From Cymbomonas tetramitiformis (lineage: Eukaryota; Chlorophyta; Pyramimonadophyceae; Pyramimonadales; Pyramimonadaceae), in assembly GCA_001247695.2 (NCBI GenBank), contig LGRX02025804.1, positions 1-64,000 of the forward strand: a stretch of 64,000 bases of DNA. Direction: 5' to 3'. The notes under the pieces were generated by a model. That model worked only from the letters and a program-made list of their open reading frames with translations. It had not been told where the DNA came from and searched no databases. The stretch's first letter is position 1. Each line of letters begins with the position of its first letter. Shown here in pieces: positions 1 through 11,085 of the stretch. Both the position numbers and the translations under genes were made by a program.

Positions 1-2562
1 GCTGCTGCCTCCTTCTCCTTGTTCTCCTTCTCCTTCTTCTCCCTCTCCGCTGCTGCAGCCTTCTCCTTCTTCTCCTTCTCCTTCTTCTCCGCTTCTGCTG
101 TTGCTGCTGCTGCTGCTGCAGTCACCGGCGGCTTCAACTCGCCGGTCAACGTCTCCGCATGCCCCTTCCCATATGCCTGCAGACTTTTCATCACCCGAAT
201 CACCCCCTCCTCCACCAGACCGTGCTTAAAGGAATTGTATGCCTCATAAAAAAAGCCTCCTTCCGCGTTCATGTTGTCGTAGTGCTTCACCTCCCATTCC
301 CTGGCTTGTGTTAGCAAACTTAGCTTGCTGTTCAACGCCGTAGCGCGGAACAGCACCCTCCTCCGCGGAATCTTACTCCCCACTGGATCCGCCACAAGCC
401 ACGGCCCATATACCCAGCGTGCCGTCCCTTGTTTTGCACCTTCCCTTGGCTTCACGATGGGGCCACCAATCCAGACCACATCCTTGTGCTGTTCGTGGTA
501 CACAACCCTCCCAAAAGCCACCGTATCCCTCAGAAGCTCACGCAACGCCAGGCACGCATCATACTCCTGTGGCTCCCCAAGCACCACACTCCTCCCCATA
601 TCCTCGTCAACCTCATTGATCGCGTTCGCGAAGTCGATCTCCCGCTCCAGGGCTGTCTTTGCCTGGGAAGGCTCCGAGGTAGTGGCTCGCTCAATTCCTT
701 GCGAGTCATAATGCTTTCTTCTGCAAGGGTCATGCCCAACCACAAACTCCCAGGGCGACCCAGTTATAGTGGCGGATCCAGAGACTGGAAAAGTGGTGTT
801 TTCCGGAAAGAGGTCTTACCGCTGTAATGTAGGTGTGCGCCGACGCACGAAAAGTTCCACAGTGCATCTCCACCGCGTTGTGGATTAGCCTGCCGTCGAA
901 GATCACCACGCTCTTTGCCGGCAGGAAGCAGGTCACCGGCCGAAGGCTGTCCAGGGTGGCCCCATCCCCCAACTTATGCGACTGGGGGTACACCGTAAAG
1001 GGGTACATGTCCGTCAGGACTAGCATGACGGACAGCGCACCATAGTCCCGATGCTTCTCCTGAACCAACGCCTGCGGGTAGGTGAGCAGGGCGGTTCGCG
1101 CCATGTCACCTTCCGGCACCTCCAGCTTCCCGAACTTGTCCCCCACCGCAGCTATGACGTCCTCAGCCACCTGTTCAAACCGTTTGTAAAACGGCGTGCC
1201 CTCCACCAGGTTCCCGATCCACCTCTTCGGGTCCTTCAGGGTGTCCAGCTCCCCATTGGCCTTCTTCTTGAACGCCCTGAAGTTGTTTCTGAACTCGGAG
1301 CTCGGAGCCAAATCCTTCTGGAACTCTGCAACCAGAGCCTTAGCCGATATCGTGTCCTGCAATTGACCGACACAATAACCACCCTCTGCAAGCCTGTGCC
1401 TCCAGTGCTCGTCCAGCAGCACGCCTTTTGTGAAGTGAGGCTGCTCCTCCGCATTCTTTGCCCCCTCCGCAGCAGGCACCTTAGGAGCAGGCGTCTCTCC
1501 AGCATCTGTGCCCTCCTCTGTATCTGGCACCTCCCCAGCGGACTGATGCTTTGAAACTGGGGCCTCCACAGCCGGCACGTCCACGGCAGCAGGCGTCTCT
1601 GCAGCAGCCGTGCCCTGCTCTGCAACTGGCTGATCCTCAGCAGACTTGTGCTGAGGATCAGGGGCCTCCACAGCAGGCATATCCTGTGAAACCGGGGCCT
1701 TCACAGCAGGCACGTCGACGACAGCAGGCGTCTCTACAGCAGCCGTGCCCTGCTCTGTTCCTGGCGCCTCCAGAGGGGCCGCCGCGGCAGCTGTGCCCTG
1801 CTCTGCATCTGCCTCATTTTCCACCTCAGGGCCAGGATCCGCTGCGTCGGCATCGCCTGCCTCCTTCTTAGAAATTAGCGACAACTTTTGCGTCTCCACC
1901 AGCCCGTCTCCTCGTTCTGCGTGAACTACTGCTGCGAACGTGGGCGCCTCCTGTAACTGAGCTTCGTCCATGTTTCCAGCAGCCTGCTGCTGCGCTGCCA
2001 TTCCCTCAGCCTTCTCCGCGCTGGCAGCAGCAGCACCAGTATCCGCAGCAGCCTGCCCATCATCAGGGTTCGGCGAGGCCGTGCACGCCCATTTGACAGG
2101 AGGCTGTCCAACGCAGAGATGGCGCCCGCATGTGTCCGGATCATTGCTGTGTCCGGATTTTCGGCAGTTCTTGTGGAACCCGCGCTGGCAGGTCGCGCAG
2201 GTAACACGCACTGGGAAGTGATTCTCCGAACCCATTCCGCAAAAGAGGCAGAACAGGCGGGCCAGGATCCCGCAGCGCCCGCATTCCCTTGGAAACCGCT
2301 TTTCCCCTGACGGTGTGAGCTGGCGCGACGCGCACCCAACGTGGAAGGAGTCGGAGCACATGTCGCAGGTCGCCAACGCAAGCCTCGTTCGATCCAACGA
2401 GTCGTCGGGATGGGGGCACCCTTGCACATTGCAGGCGGGTACTCCTTCACTCTCGGCGACACCTTCCACCAGTTTCCGATCTGACTTAGGATGCCGGCGC
2501 CTTAAAGCGTTTGGCACGGCTGCCCCAACCGCTGCTGCATAGGTGAATCTGTTCTGCTTCAT
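1..2562 (-). pseudogene. PHD-like zinc finger / 2OG-Fe(II) dioxygenase protein, copy 1 (frameshifted, runs off window)
   Basis: Minus-strand frame opening at the ATG at 2560-2562 (MKQNRFTYAAAV). Residues about 45-150 are Cys/His-rich with CxxC pairs and spacing like PHD or RING-type zinc fingers. A Pro/Ala/Glu-rich region with degenerate repeats follows. The C-terminal third looks like a 2OG-Fe(II) dioxygenase: HRD supplies the HxD metal ligands (QEKHRDYGALSVML), the distal His is in FDGRLIHNAVEMH, and the Arg of TFRASAH would bind 2-oxoglutarate. The family uses Fe(II), O2 and 2-oxoglutarate; the substrate here is unknown. Compared with copy 2 (11750-14756), two bases are missing near 816-824, so the frame ends early at 730, while the homologous downstream frame appears to continue to the window edge (conserved middle region, then a Lys/Glu/Ala coiled coil). 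The copies are nearly identical over about 1.4 kb, which implies a recent duplication. The domain call rests on motifs only. Confidence 0.72.
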
Positions 2563-2608
2563 TATTAGAATATTAGCTTCCAATTTATATGGCTACTACC
2601 CAAATTCA

Positions 2609-2828
2609 TGGTCCTACCACAAGGACCAATGGGCAATTGCGGTTTCGATCACTAAATCGACTATTTGAGGCACAGGCAACATTTGCACATGATATTAATG
2701 AGTTAAATGAATATATTTTTTATAGTGGCGGCCCCCATGAGACTTTAGGTGCGTGGTTGAACGACACGCTTTAGGGGTGTAATTTCACCAAAAGCTTGAA
2801 GAAAATGGTGGTCCTACCACAAGGACCA
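2609..2828. repeat. Two copies of a 20-bp palindrome, 200 bp apart
   Basis: TGGTCCTACCACAAGGACCA occurs at 2609-2628 and 2809-2828. The arms TGGTCCT/AGGACCA flank a 6-base centre. The same motif recurs at 3588-3638, 21966-22015, 22790-22809 and 22991-23010. The bases around the first copy (GGCTACTACCCAAATTCATGG) resemble the reverse complement of the bases around 22991-23040, so the two regions share ancestry. Function unknown; a terminator or 3'-end hairpin or a tiny foldback element are possible. Confidence 0.75.
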
Positions 2829-3553
2829 CCGTTATTTTGAGTATTAGGAGTCACATGAGGGGCTCACGGTGATGCTCATGGTTATACATCTTGAGTTTAT
2901 GACCAAATAAGATAACTGAATCGGTTACTTCGCACCCTCATCATCATTTCCGCTCTATTTCAGCATGGCGCATGTTCAACACAATGCAAATTCCGACTTT
3001 AGTGAATTTCGGACTTTAGAAATTGGCATTCATCCATTCTAAAGTGTACACGCCAGTCGAAAAATAAGATATTTGGATGATGTTAGACTTTCAGAAATTC
3101 GCAATACATATATACTTGAATATTTGATGTGCCGCACACACCAACCTTGCGATATATGCCCTCTAGCAAGCAATTATGATGGCTGGATGGTCAGCTCGCG
3201 TGACCACTGTTTAGGGGGGAAACCAACGAGCCAATATATTAGAGGGGAAGCCAACGAGCCAACGAGCCAATATATGCATTCCAACCGGGCCTACCGCCCA
3301 AATATGATTGGGACATATGTATGGGTTCAATTTGATGGTATCCGCGCAGGTGTAGTGTTGATATATGATTGGTAAAAAATTATTGAAGATGAGTCACTAA
3401 TTTGCCACATTTTGAATGTTCCAAAAAATCTGTTTTGAAAAATTTGAGCGTAGAGGTTTGAAATGCGTTCGCCATGGATATATGGGATGGATATAGGCCA
3501 AACCAGCGTTCGAATAAATTAATATAGGACCTATATATACCACCTTTCACAAA

Positions 3554-3823
3554 TCACGGGAGATGGCCAATTAAATTATCGGAACAATGGTCCTCGTGGT
3601 AGGACCAAATCGTCGATTTGGTCCTACCACAAGGACTGCGGGGCAGTAGCCATATACCAAAGTAACCGTCAATGCCTTCGTCCTCGATCCAAACGTCAAT
3701 TGCGCAACGAAAACACGCGAAGAAAGTGCTATGGTCGCAGATAGCGTACAGTTCGCAGGTTGGCAATACCGTTACAAGCACTCGAGCTCTCAGTGAGCAG
3801 GAATCGCACTTTTGGTCCGACAT
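3554..3823 (-). CDS. Small CxxC zinc-ribbon-like protein (89 aa)
   Basis: ATG at 3821-3823. The protein starts MSDQKCDSCSLRARV and has a second Cys pair in FFACFRCA, so it has two CxxC knuckles about 30 residues apart, as in a small zinc ribbon. It resembles the 60-aa protein at 24186-24368 in order and spacing: KCDxCxLxAxV, then His, then FACxRC. The last ~25 codons run through a 50-bp palindrome at 3588-3638, so the natural C-terminus may be shorter. A stretch starting near the start codon (3796-3838) is partly duplicated at 3953-3995. No function can be given beyond likely metal binding. The cross-locus similarity supports it as a real gene family. Confidence 0.5.
   Translation of the reverse strand: MSDQKCDSCSLRARVLVTVLPTCELYAICDHSTFFACFRCAIDVWIEDEGIDGYFGIWLLPRSPCGRTKSTIWSYHEDHCSDNLIGHLP
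3588..3638. repeat. 50-bp palindrome built from two TGGTCCT...AGGACCA units
   Basis: Two units (3588-3607 and 3619-3638) flank the centre AAATCGTCGATTT, so the whole stretch is its own reverse complement with few mismatches and would form a long hairpin. The same architecture is found at 21966-22015. Confidence 0.75.
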
Positions 3824-4400
3824 GCTTACGGTTTTTAGGGGTCTCGTTCAGTTGTAAGATGTCGGGGGAGGGCTCTGATATACATTATCGCCCTCCCGAT
3901 CATCCCATCTTTTGATCGTGTGGGCGTACCGACATGCCGATTCGAGCTTCCTGTGAGCAGGTATCGGACTTTTGGCCTGACATGCTTACGGTGTCGTGAC
4001 GGAATTTCAATTAAATTATCTGATATGCATTATCGCCCTCCCGATCAGCCCATCACCTAATCGTGGGTGCGATACACGCGCCACGTGAAATATGACATGT
4101 CCGGGTGATAAATCATTGCACGATCGAATCTTGAATCGAAATTTATGAATCGCCCGCAGGATCGACGAATTGGTTGATCGTGGGTGCGATACACACGCCA
4201 CGTGAAATATGACATGTCCGGGTGATAAATCATTACACGATCGAATCTTGAATCGAAATTTATGAATCGCCCGCACGATCGACGCAGCAGTTGATCGTGG
4301 GTGCGATACACACGCTACGTCAAATTTGACATGTCCGGGTGATAAATCAAGAAATGGCGAATCGCCCCCACGATCGAACAGTCATTCCATCCTGGGGGCG
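3796..4400. repeat. Local duplication plus ~118-bp tandem repeat (about 3 units)
   Basis: The stretch starting TGAGCAGG at 3796 recurs at 3953, and ATTATCGCCCTCCCGATCA recurs at 3884 and 4030. From about 4055 a unit of roughly 116-120 bp starting near GATCGTGGGTGCGATACA is repeated three times, with a fourth decayed start near 4390. Minus-strand open frames across it are only translations of the repeat. 4400-4540 holds nothing recognisable. Confidence 0.75.
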
Positions 4401-4544
4401 ATACTTACGCTACGGATACTTTTCGTGAAAGGACTATTCATATTCCTGATGCATGTGGGAGTCCGTTCATTAAAAGTTCAGACATGCAAATATGTTTATT
4501 AAAGGCGTGCTTTCGCCCGTAGACTCCTTACATGTTTGCCGCTT

Positions 4545-7500
4545 ATGAGTGGCGTTTTTCGAAAAGGGATGCCTCCTCCTTCTTACCTTGTGGATGTATT
4601 GCCATGGCTCATGAGCCTCGGCGACATGGCGCGGAACTTGCCTTTGGAGTTTCCTTTTGCACCAACGAATGTGGATCATGCAACAGAACTAGCGGGGCAG
4701 ATCTCGGAGTTCGTCGATAAATGGAATGTGTTAACTGGGAATAAACCGAGCAGAGATCCTAGTGTGCTGCAGGCAGGTGGGGTTGGGAGGAATGCGAGGA
4801 ATGCGCCCACACCTACCAGTACCGTTAAGAAAAGGCGCCTTGATCAGAATGTGCGAAGGAGGGAAGCTCGATCTAGGAAGCGTTTAGACTTGGGCAAGGA
4901 CGCGGTGGAGGTCTATGCGCCTCAAGCACGGGGAAAATCGACGCTGGGTCCCTTAGGCGCCATAGCAGCCTCCGCAGGAGCCTCGGCGGTGGGTTGTCCG
5001 GTGCCTGATGGAAGTAAAGCACACTGGAACGACAAGCTCAAGGAGGTTTTCATGAACAAGCCGCATCTTATTGGTGGGGCGCTCTCGAACTTTGTGCGCA
5101 CCTTACCCGCGGAAGAGAAAGAAGCTGTGCGGCTAAGATTTCTGTCAGAGGAGGATCGCGTAGGAGGAACGATCGTGTCGAGCTTGCGGGCATCGTTCGC
5201 CGCTCTAGCTGGCTATGGTTCCAGGCAGAACGCTGCCACGCGCATGGCGGGCGCAGCGATGGTATTTGGCAGAGACGTGGAGGGTGTTGAGGGTGCTGTT
5301 GCAAGCATCTTAGCGATAAATGTGAAGGTGGTGAAGGATGGACTCGTTGGGCACCGCAACTTGCTGTTGGGAGCTGCCCTTGGGACAGCGCAACGGCTTA
5401 ATGCCGGTCTTCTGGCAGGGTTGGTCCTGGAAAACCTGCACATGGCCAACCGTGCTATAAGCGCGGAGCTGACCCACAAGATCCAAGCCTTCTGGCTGAG
5501 TGCTGGGATCAGTCGGGTGTCCACGTGTAAACGGGACGTGATCCAGCTGCGGCATATTGATGGAAGCGTGGAGAAGGTGTCGAAGCAGTGGTTGGAAATG
5601 ACACAGTTGGAGGTGTTCCGCAAGTTCAAGAAGAAGTTTCCCGCCGAAAAGATCGAACTCCGATCTTTTGAGACTCGGAAGCCGAGGCAAGTGCAACGAC
5701 TCACCCGAAGGGACACCATTTCCTGCTGCTGCAGGTACCACGAGGATATGCGGTTGGTGGTGGAGGCGTATGCTCGTTTCCAGGAGGTGGGCCACTCCGG
5801 CTGCAAGTGCACGGACGCGTCGTGTTGCCCTCGCGTTGGAGGCCTTCGGGCACGGCTGTCCGCCCGTAAACCATTTCCTGCTTTCCCGGACTTCAAGTGT
5901 GGTCGAGTGGAGGTGGGACGGTCAACCTCCGGTTTCACGGCATCGCTGCTGTGTCCAAGACAGCGGTCGAACGGAGAGCACGAGGACCACCACGACATGC
6001 CCTGCTTGGAGGGTTCTTGCAAACGGTGCGGGGGGCTGCAAAACTGGTCGTTGTGTCCGGCGGCGGTTTCCAACACTGCCACGCTGGACTGGCACACCTA
6101 CGAGAACGTTCATATCGGAGTGGACGAGGACGGGAAGAACAAGCACCGGGTGCAGTTCGTCCAAAAGACGACCACTGCTGGTGAGCTGCTTGCAAAACTG
6201 CAAGCTCTGCTCCTTGGCCACGCCCCAGGGGAGTCCCCAAATTGTGTGTGTTCGGGCACGTTTGTGCGGAAAGCGGCGGACGGGAGTTGGAGGTTGGAGA
6301 AGTTGGTCGGTGTGCCTGCTGCCCAACCGTGTCGGTTTTTGAAGCCGTATGCCTACCACTGTTTCATGGCCACGCACTCCATGATGACAATGTTCAACAA
6401 GTGCAAGGCGGGCTTGCCTTTGGGGCACTGCCTCATATTGTTTGACTTCAGCGAGAACCACGCTCTGAACATTCCCAGGGCGATTCAGTCGTTGCACTGG
6501 ATAGTGAAGCAAGCAACGCTGCTGTGTTGTGTGTTATGGCGGCACGCGGTTGGTTCCGTGGATGGTCAGACTTCCACCGAGGCCAACCCAATAATAGTGA
6601 AGGACCTGATCTACCTCATTAGCGACACCTTGCCGCACTCCCACCGAGGTATCCAACATATGAGGAAACTTATCGTCAGTGAGTACTTCGTGAAGAGAGG
6701 TATACCTCTCCCCAAATTCATGCATGAGTGGGCGGATGGTAGTGCGGCACAAAACAAATGCGCAACCGCATTTGCCGACGTGGTGGAGAGCGGGCGGGAA
6801 GAGTCGGCAGAGTGGCCCGGAGGTCTTGGTTGGCATCCCGACACAGCGCAACTTCTTTGAGACGTCACATGCACGAGGTGAGCAAGACGCGATGGGAGTA
6901 GCGGTGAAGCATGAGGCGAGCTTGGCGGTGATGTCCACAACCGACAAATGGCATTGTAAAATACTGGACGCCAAAAGCTTGTACGAGTTCTGCATGGAAA
7001 GGTTGCAAAAGCCGAAGGATAGCGCTCGCGACAGAGGTGTTCAGTTCGGGCAAAGATTTTTCTTTCTGGTTGACGGCAAGGACGTGGACATCTCTGGACC
7101 TGGGTTTGACACGGTTGACCGGACTTTGGCGTTACACTCGGTGCGTGCAGGGGTGGGGTTGTTGGTGGGCTTGAAGCGGGACCGACAATGCTATTGCGAT
7201 TATTGTTACGCGCAGTGCGCGAAGGCACAACCTGACACGGAGGGTTGCCTGTACCGGAGTCACGTGGACAGCTGGGAGCAGTTCACCTTGACTGAGGCAA
7301 CCGAATCTGATGCCCGGCGCACCAGAACAAGAGTCGCGGAGGCCCGCGATGACGTGAGTGTGAAGGTTGCACGAGGAAACACTTTTGCAAGGCTGTCGGG
7401 GGGCGATCCTAATCACCCCTACTATTTGGTGAAGGCGTTGAGCGAGGTGAAGCAGGTGATCAACGCGGATGGGATGCGAGACGACTACTACTCGCCTGGT

Positions 7501-7731
7501 GGGGAGGGCGTAAATGCTACACCGGGGGAATTTGTCGTTGAAGGCCGATTCTATGAGTGGGCGGATGAGGAAAGCTGCGAGGAGTACTACATAGACACAT
7601 CCAAGAAATGTCTGACATATTCGCATCATGTCGTGTGTGTGGAAGTGACAATGACCAGACGCAAATACCGCGGTAAGGAGTTTTATAGGTTGACCGATGC
7701 TGAGCACCAGCGCATCCTAGGGTTGTTGTGA
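4545..7731 (+). pseudogene. DDE/D-type DNA transposase with one frameshift
   Basis: First in-frame ATG at 4545 (MSGVFRKG); the frame runs to a TGA at 6858-6860, and coding continues +1 to 7731. The order is: basic NLS-like stretch near residues 95-120; Cys/His clusters (residues about 390-430 and 490-510); FDFSEN with candidate catalytic Asp634; WADGSAAQNK with candidate Asp731; then, in the second frame, FFETSHARGEQDAMG with a third Asp encoded at 6886; and a C-terminal Cys cluster (CYCDYCYAQC). This DFxEN / DGxAxQ / FFxTSHxxG pattern matches a eukaryotic transposase family known to me from animals and algae whose superfamily name I cannot give. The frame changes before 6860. Since FF sits in the second frame, a single-base indel at about 6800-6845 is likeliest. 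No terminal inverted repeats were found. Confidence 0.65.
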
Positions 7732-7809
7732 AGAAGTATAACTATCACAGCAGGATAGATCACTAGAATCTTAGAACCCAAACAACACCATGCTGAATAG
7801 CATCTAGTC

Positions 7810-9098
7810 TCGGCGTGTTGTGCATAACGCCCAACAGGGCCCACGCAAAATATGCCAACATAACAAGAATTCTGTAATCGATTTGGGTAAATTTCAAATT
7901 GCGAGTCCCATCAGGAGTGTTTAAGTGATATGTGAAAAACCTCATTTCCACGATTGTGTGCACGCCACACGCGCCGAGTGGCGTGGAACGCCAAAACAGG
8001 CCCGCGACAGGCCGTAACAGGCAAAAAAATCGATTTCTGTTGAAATTTGGGCCAAAAAAATATTTTTTTCAAAAATTTCAAATTGCGATTCCCATCAGGA
8101 GTGCTTAGGTGATATGTGGAAACCCTCATTTCCACGAATATGTGCACTCCACACGCGCGGAGTGACGTAGAACGCCAAAATAGGCCCGCGACAGGCCGAA
8201 ACAGGCAAAAAAACGCGATTTCTGTTGAAATTTGGGCCAAAAAAATATTTTTTATCCAAATTTCAAATTGCGATTCCCATCAGGAGTGCTTAGTTGATAT
8301 GTGAAATCCCTCATTTCCACGAATGTGTGCACTCCACACGCGCGGAGTGGCGTAGAACGCCAAAACAGGCCCGTGACAGGCCGAAACAGGCAAAAAAATC
8401 GATTTCTGTTGAAATTTGGGCCAAAAAAATATTTTTTTCCAAAATTTCAAATTGCGATTCCCATCAGGAGTGCTTAGGTGATATATGAAAACCCTCATTT
8501 CCACGAATATGTGCACTCCACACGCGCGGAGTGGCGTAGAACGCCAAAACAGGCCCGCGACAGGCCAAAACAGGCAAAAAACGCGATTTTCGGCCGATTT
8601 GGGCCAAAAAAATATTTTTTTTCAAAATTTCAAATTGCGGTGACCATCAGGATTAATTACGTGATATGTGAAACCCCTCAATTCCACGAATCGCTGCACT
8701 CCTCACCAAGGCTCTATATCGATATTTCCGATAACCTCCGATATACTATCGATATATCGTATTTATCGCCGATTATCGGATTGCAACGTCTAACTATCGA
8801 TTGTGCAGGTTTTGGTGTTCCATATTTAATTTATAACAAGATACATATAAATGTCCAAGCGATCGATTATTTATCGATTGTGCCGATTATCGATACCGTT
8901 TTTCGGATATCGGATTGTATCGATACCGAAAAACCAAACCGATATAGAGCCCTGCTCCTCACCCGCGTAATGGTGCAGAGCGCCAAAACAAGCTAAAAAC
9001 AACGGTTTTTTGGCGATTTCACCCTGAAAAATATTTTTTTTTGAATTTTTTTTTCGCAAAGTCCTTAGAATTCATGCGATTCCACTGCGATCGCAGTC
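7810..9098 (+). repeat. Left arm of foldback element: ~184-bp tandem repeat array
   Basis: The landmark CCCATCAGGAGTG (or close variant) falls at 7907, 8091, 8276, 8460 and 8643, giving a period of 183-185 bp; a decayed partial unit starts near 7810. Each unit has a GC-rich half (CCAAAACAGGCCCGCGACAG) and an A/T-rich half with a poly-A/T tract. The array is inverted at 10405-11085. The inner end GCGATTCCACTGCGATCGCA at 9078-9098 matches the reverse complement of about 10405-10430. Open frames here translate the repeat and are not genes. Confidence 0.85.
8707..8954. mobile_element. hAT-type MITE (248 bp, 8-bp TSD CTCCTCAC)
   Basis: The element begins CAAGGCTCTATATCG and ends CGATATAGAGCCCTG, that is, imperfect terminal inverted repeats of the CAGGG type typical of hAT elements. 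It is flanked by perfect 8-bp duplications, CTCCTCAC at 8699-8706 and 8955-8962. The inverted partner arm near 10531-10560 has the same surroundings with one CTCCTCAC and no insert: an empty site inside the same window. The interior is AT-rich and non-coding. Confidence 0.92.
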
Positions 9099-10404
9099 CG
9101 ATATAGCGATTCCATGGATATCAAACATATCATCGATTATAGATTTCGGCCATCTCACTCGTGCGACCGCTCCCCTGTTCCACCTCTCCCATGCGCTGCA
9201 GTCTTACTTGGACGGCACGAACGAGGAGGAATAATCCCCCCACTTAGGCCCCCTTGGGGTACAGTAATAATTGGCAAGGTAGATGCTGATGTTACGTTTA
9301 GTACGCACGGATGGCTCACAGGTTAGGTTCATGGTCAAGGTGGGAACGTGTAAGCGGGAAGGTCCCAAAGGATGAAGAGCTAGTTTTCTGGTTTTTGCCG
9401 CGGCATTAGTAGTAGTTGCTTCCATGGAATGGGCCAGCAGAGTGTGTTGGAACAACGAACATGGTGTAATCTGTAATTGTAGTAGCCACCGACCGCCCTG
9501 CATCAAGAGTCTTGGTGCAGGCTTCGGGAAGAATTAATAAAGACGATAATAATTTAAAAAAAAATGATTCATTTGTTTGGTTTCACGCGTCATCCTGAAA
9601 CTCATGAAAGCAGGGAACATATCAACCCCCTATGGCCGGTCTGTGGCCGTACGATGAGGGTTGTGGCCGAGGTTTGGCCGAGTGTGCTTTTGCTTGTTGG
9701 CCGAAACGAATTATGTAAAATTTTGAAAATTAACCCGAAAATTTGCGGTTTTTATGATATTGTCATACTTAAAATTAAAATTTTGCGCCTGCCGCGGGCA
9801 ATTTTAGACTTTGACCGGGATGGCCGAAACTTGGCCGATGGAAATTTTGAGTGTTGGCCGTACGACATGCGCGTTTGATATGTTCCCTGCATGAAAGCAA
9901 CCATTGGAAACAAGGCAAGTGTGCATCCCAAAAGGACAACCGTAATGACGCACCCTTCACAGTGGGGGCATAAAATTACTCTCTTTAAAAGCATGTCCCA
10001 AAAAGGCAAACTCGGGTCCTCGCACCCTCGTAACCTCGTCACTTCAGTTTGGTGACTGCAAGACGAGCCTGTCCAGCCTCGACCTTTTGGACAAGAGTTT
10101 GCTTTGATGCAGAAAGGTGTCGTCGTCGTTGACACCACTCCGATGTTCAAACACCGAGGATATGCTTACATTAACCACAGCGCCCCGACGTGGGAAACCC
10201 CAAACGGAGATGGTTCCACAACCCGATGACAGGTATATGGCCCGCATCCGATTTGCCAAAAAGATAGCTGGTCGGCCCGACAAAATCGTGAGATCGAAAG
10301 GGTACCTTTGGATCATAGGTGAGCTTATGACATCTCCCTTGAGCCGTCGCACGAGTGAGAATGGCTTAAGTATGTGTCACAACTATAATGGAATATTTCT
10401 ATGA
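9099..10404. other. Loop of the foldback element, no gene recognised
   Basis: Apart from the hAT MITE at 9611-9889, the loop shows only short open frames (for example 9204-9506 minus, 9752-10150 minus) with no domain, motif or promoter that I recognise. They are left out as unsupported. Confidence 0.6.
9611..9889. mobile_element. hAT-type MITE (279 bp, 8-bp TSD CATGAAAG)
   Basis: Starts CAGGGAACATATCAA and ends TTGATATGTTCCCTG, giving perfect inverted termini. CATGAAAG is duplicated at 9603-9610 and 9890-9897. The interior has repeated TGGCCG words and no coding potential. It lies in the loop between the two arms of the foldback element. Its internal sequence differs from the MITE at 8707-8954, so it is a separate family. 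Confidence 0.93.
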
Positions 10405-11085
10405 TGTAATGCAATCGCTGTGGAATCGCAGGAATTAAAAAAATACGACTTTTTTCATTTTCCCAAAAAAATATTTTTCGGGGTGAAATCGCCGAAACCC
10501 CGTTGTTTTTAGCTTGTTTTGGCGTTCTACTCCATTACGCGGGTGAGGAGTGCAGCGATTCGTGGAATTGAGGGGTTTCACATGTCACGTAGTTAATCCT
10601 GATGGTCACTGCAATTTGAAATTTTGAAGAAAAAAAATGCCCAAATCGGCCGAAAATCGCTGTTTTTTTTGCCTGTTTCGGCCTGTCGCGGGCCTGTTTT
10701 GGCGTTCTACGCCACTCCGCGCGTGTGGAGTGCACATAATCGTGGAAATGAGGGTTTTCATATATCACCTAAGCACTGCTGATGGGAATCGCAATTTGAA
10801 ATTTTGGGGGAAATATTCTTTTGGCCCATATTTCAACAGAAATCGATTTTTTTGCCTGTTTCGGCCAGTTGCGGGCCTGTTTTGGCGTTCTACGCCACTC
10901 CGCGCGTGTGGAGTGCTTACAATCGTGGAAATGAGGGTTTTCACATATCACCTAAGCACTCCTGATGGGAATCGCAATTTGAAATATTGGAGAAAATATT
11001 TTTTTGGCCCAAATTTCAACAGAAATCGATTTTTTTGCCTGTTTCGGCCAGTTGCGGGCCTGTTTTGGCGTTCTACATGTACGTA
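10405..11085 (-). repeat. Right arm of foldback element: inverted ~184-bp array
   Basis: Reverse complement of the 7810-9098 array. The landmark TGATGGGAATCGCAATTTG (or variant) falls near 10598, 10780 and 10963. The array is shorter (about three units) than the left arm and lacks the hAT MITE, so the left arm gained it after the arms separated. The outer edge stops near GTTTTGGCGTTCTAC at 11070-11085. Confidence 0.85.

Noticed and set aside
816..826. GGTAAGA splice-donor look-alike on the minus strand of 2OG copy 1, suggesting an intron
   Set aside because: Copy 2 continues through the same place with homologous coding sequence and only a 2-base length difference, so a small deletion explains it better.
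3073..3375. 100-codon plus frame with CDIC motif as another CxxC-family member
   Set aside because: Only one Cys pair, no matching second knuckle, and the end contains a tandem peptide from a local repeat; similarity too weak.
5213..6097. 294-codon minus-strand open frame
   Set aside because: It is the shadow of the transposase gene on the plus strand. The product has no recognisable domain, while the plus frame has conserved catalytic motifs.
4545..7731. Assignment of the transposase to the KDZ (kyakuja-dileera-zisupton) group because a 2OG gene is nearby
   Set aside because: KDZ and TET/JBP-type 2OG genes are linked in fungi, but the DFSEN/DGSAAQ/FFETSH motifs do not match the KDZ motifs I know, and the 2OG domain here does not show clear TET/JBP features.
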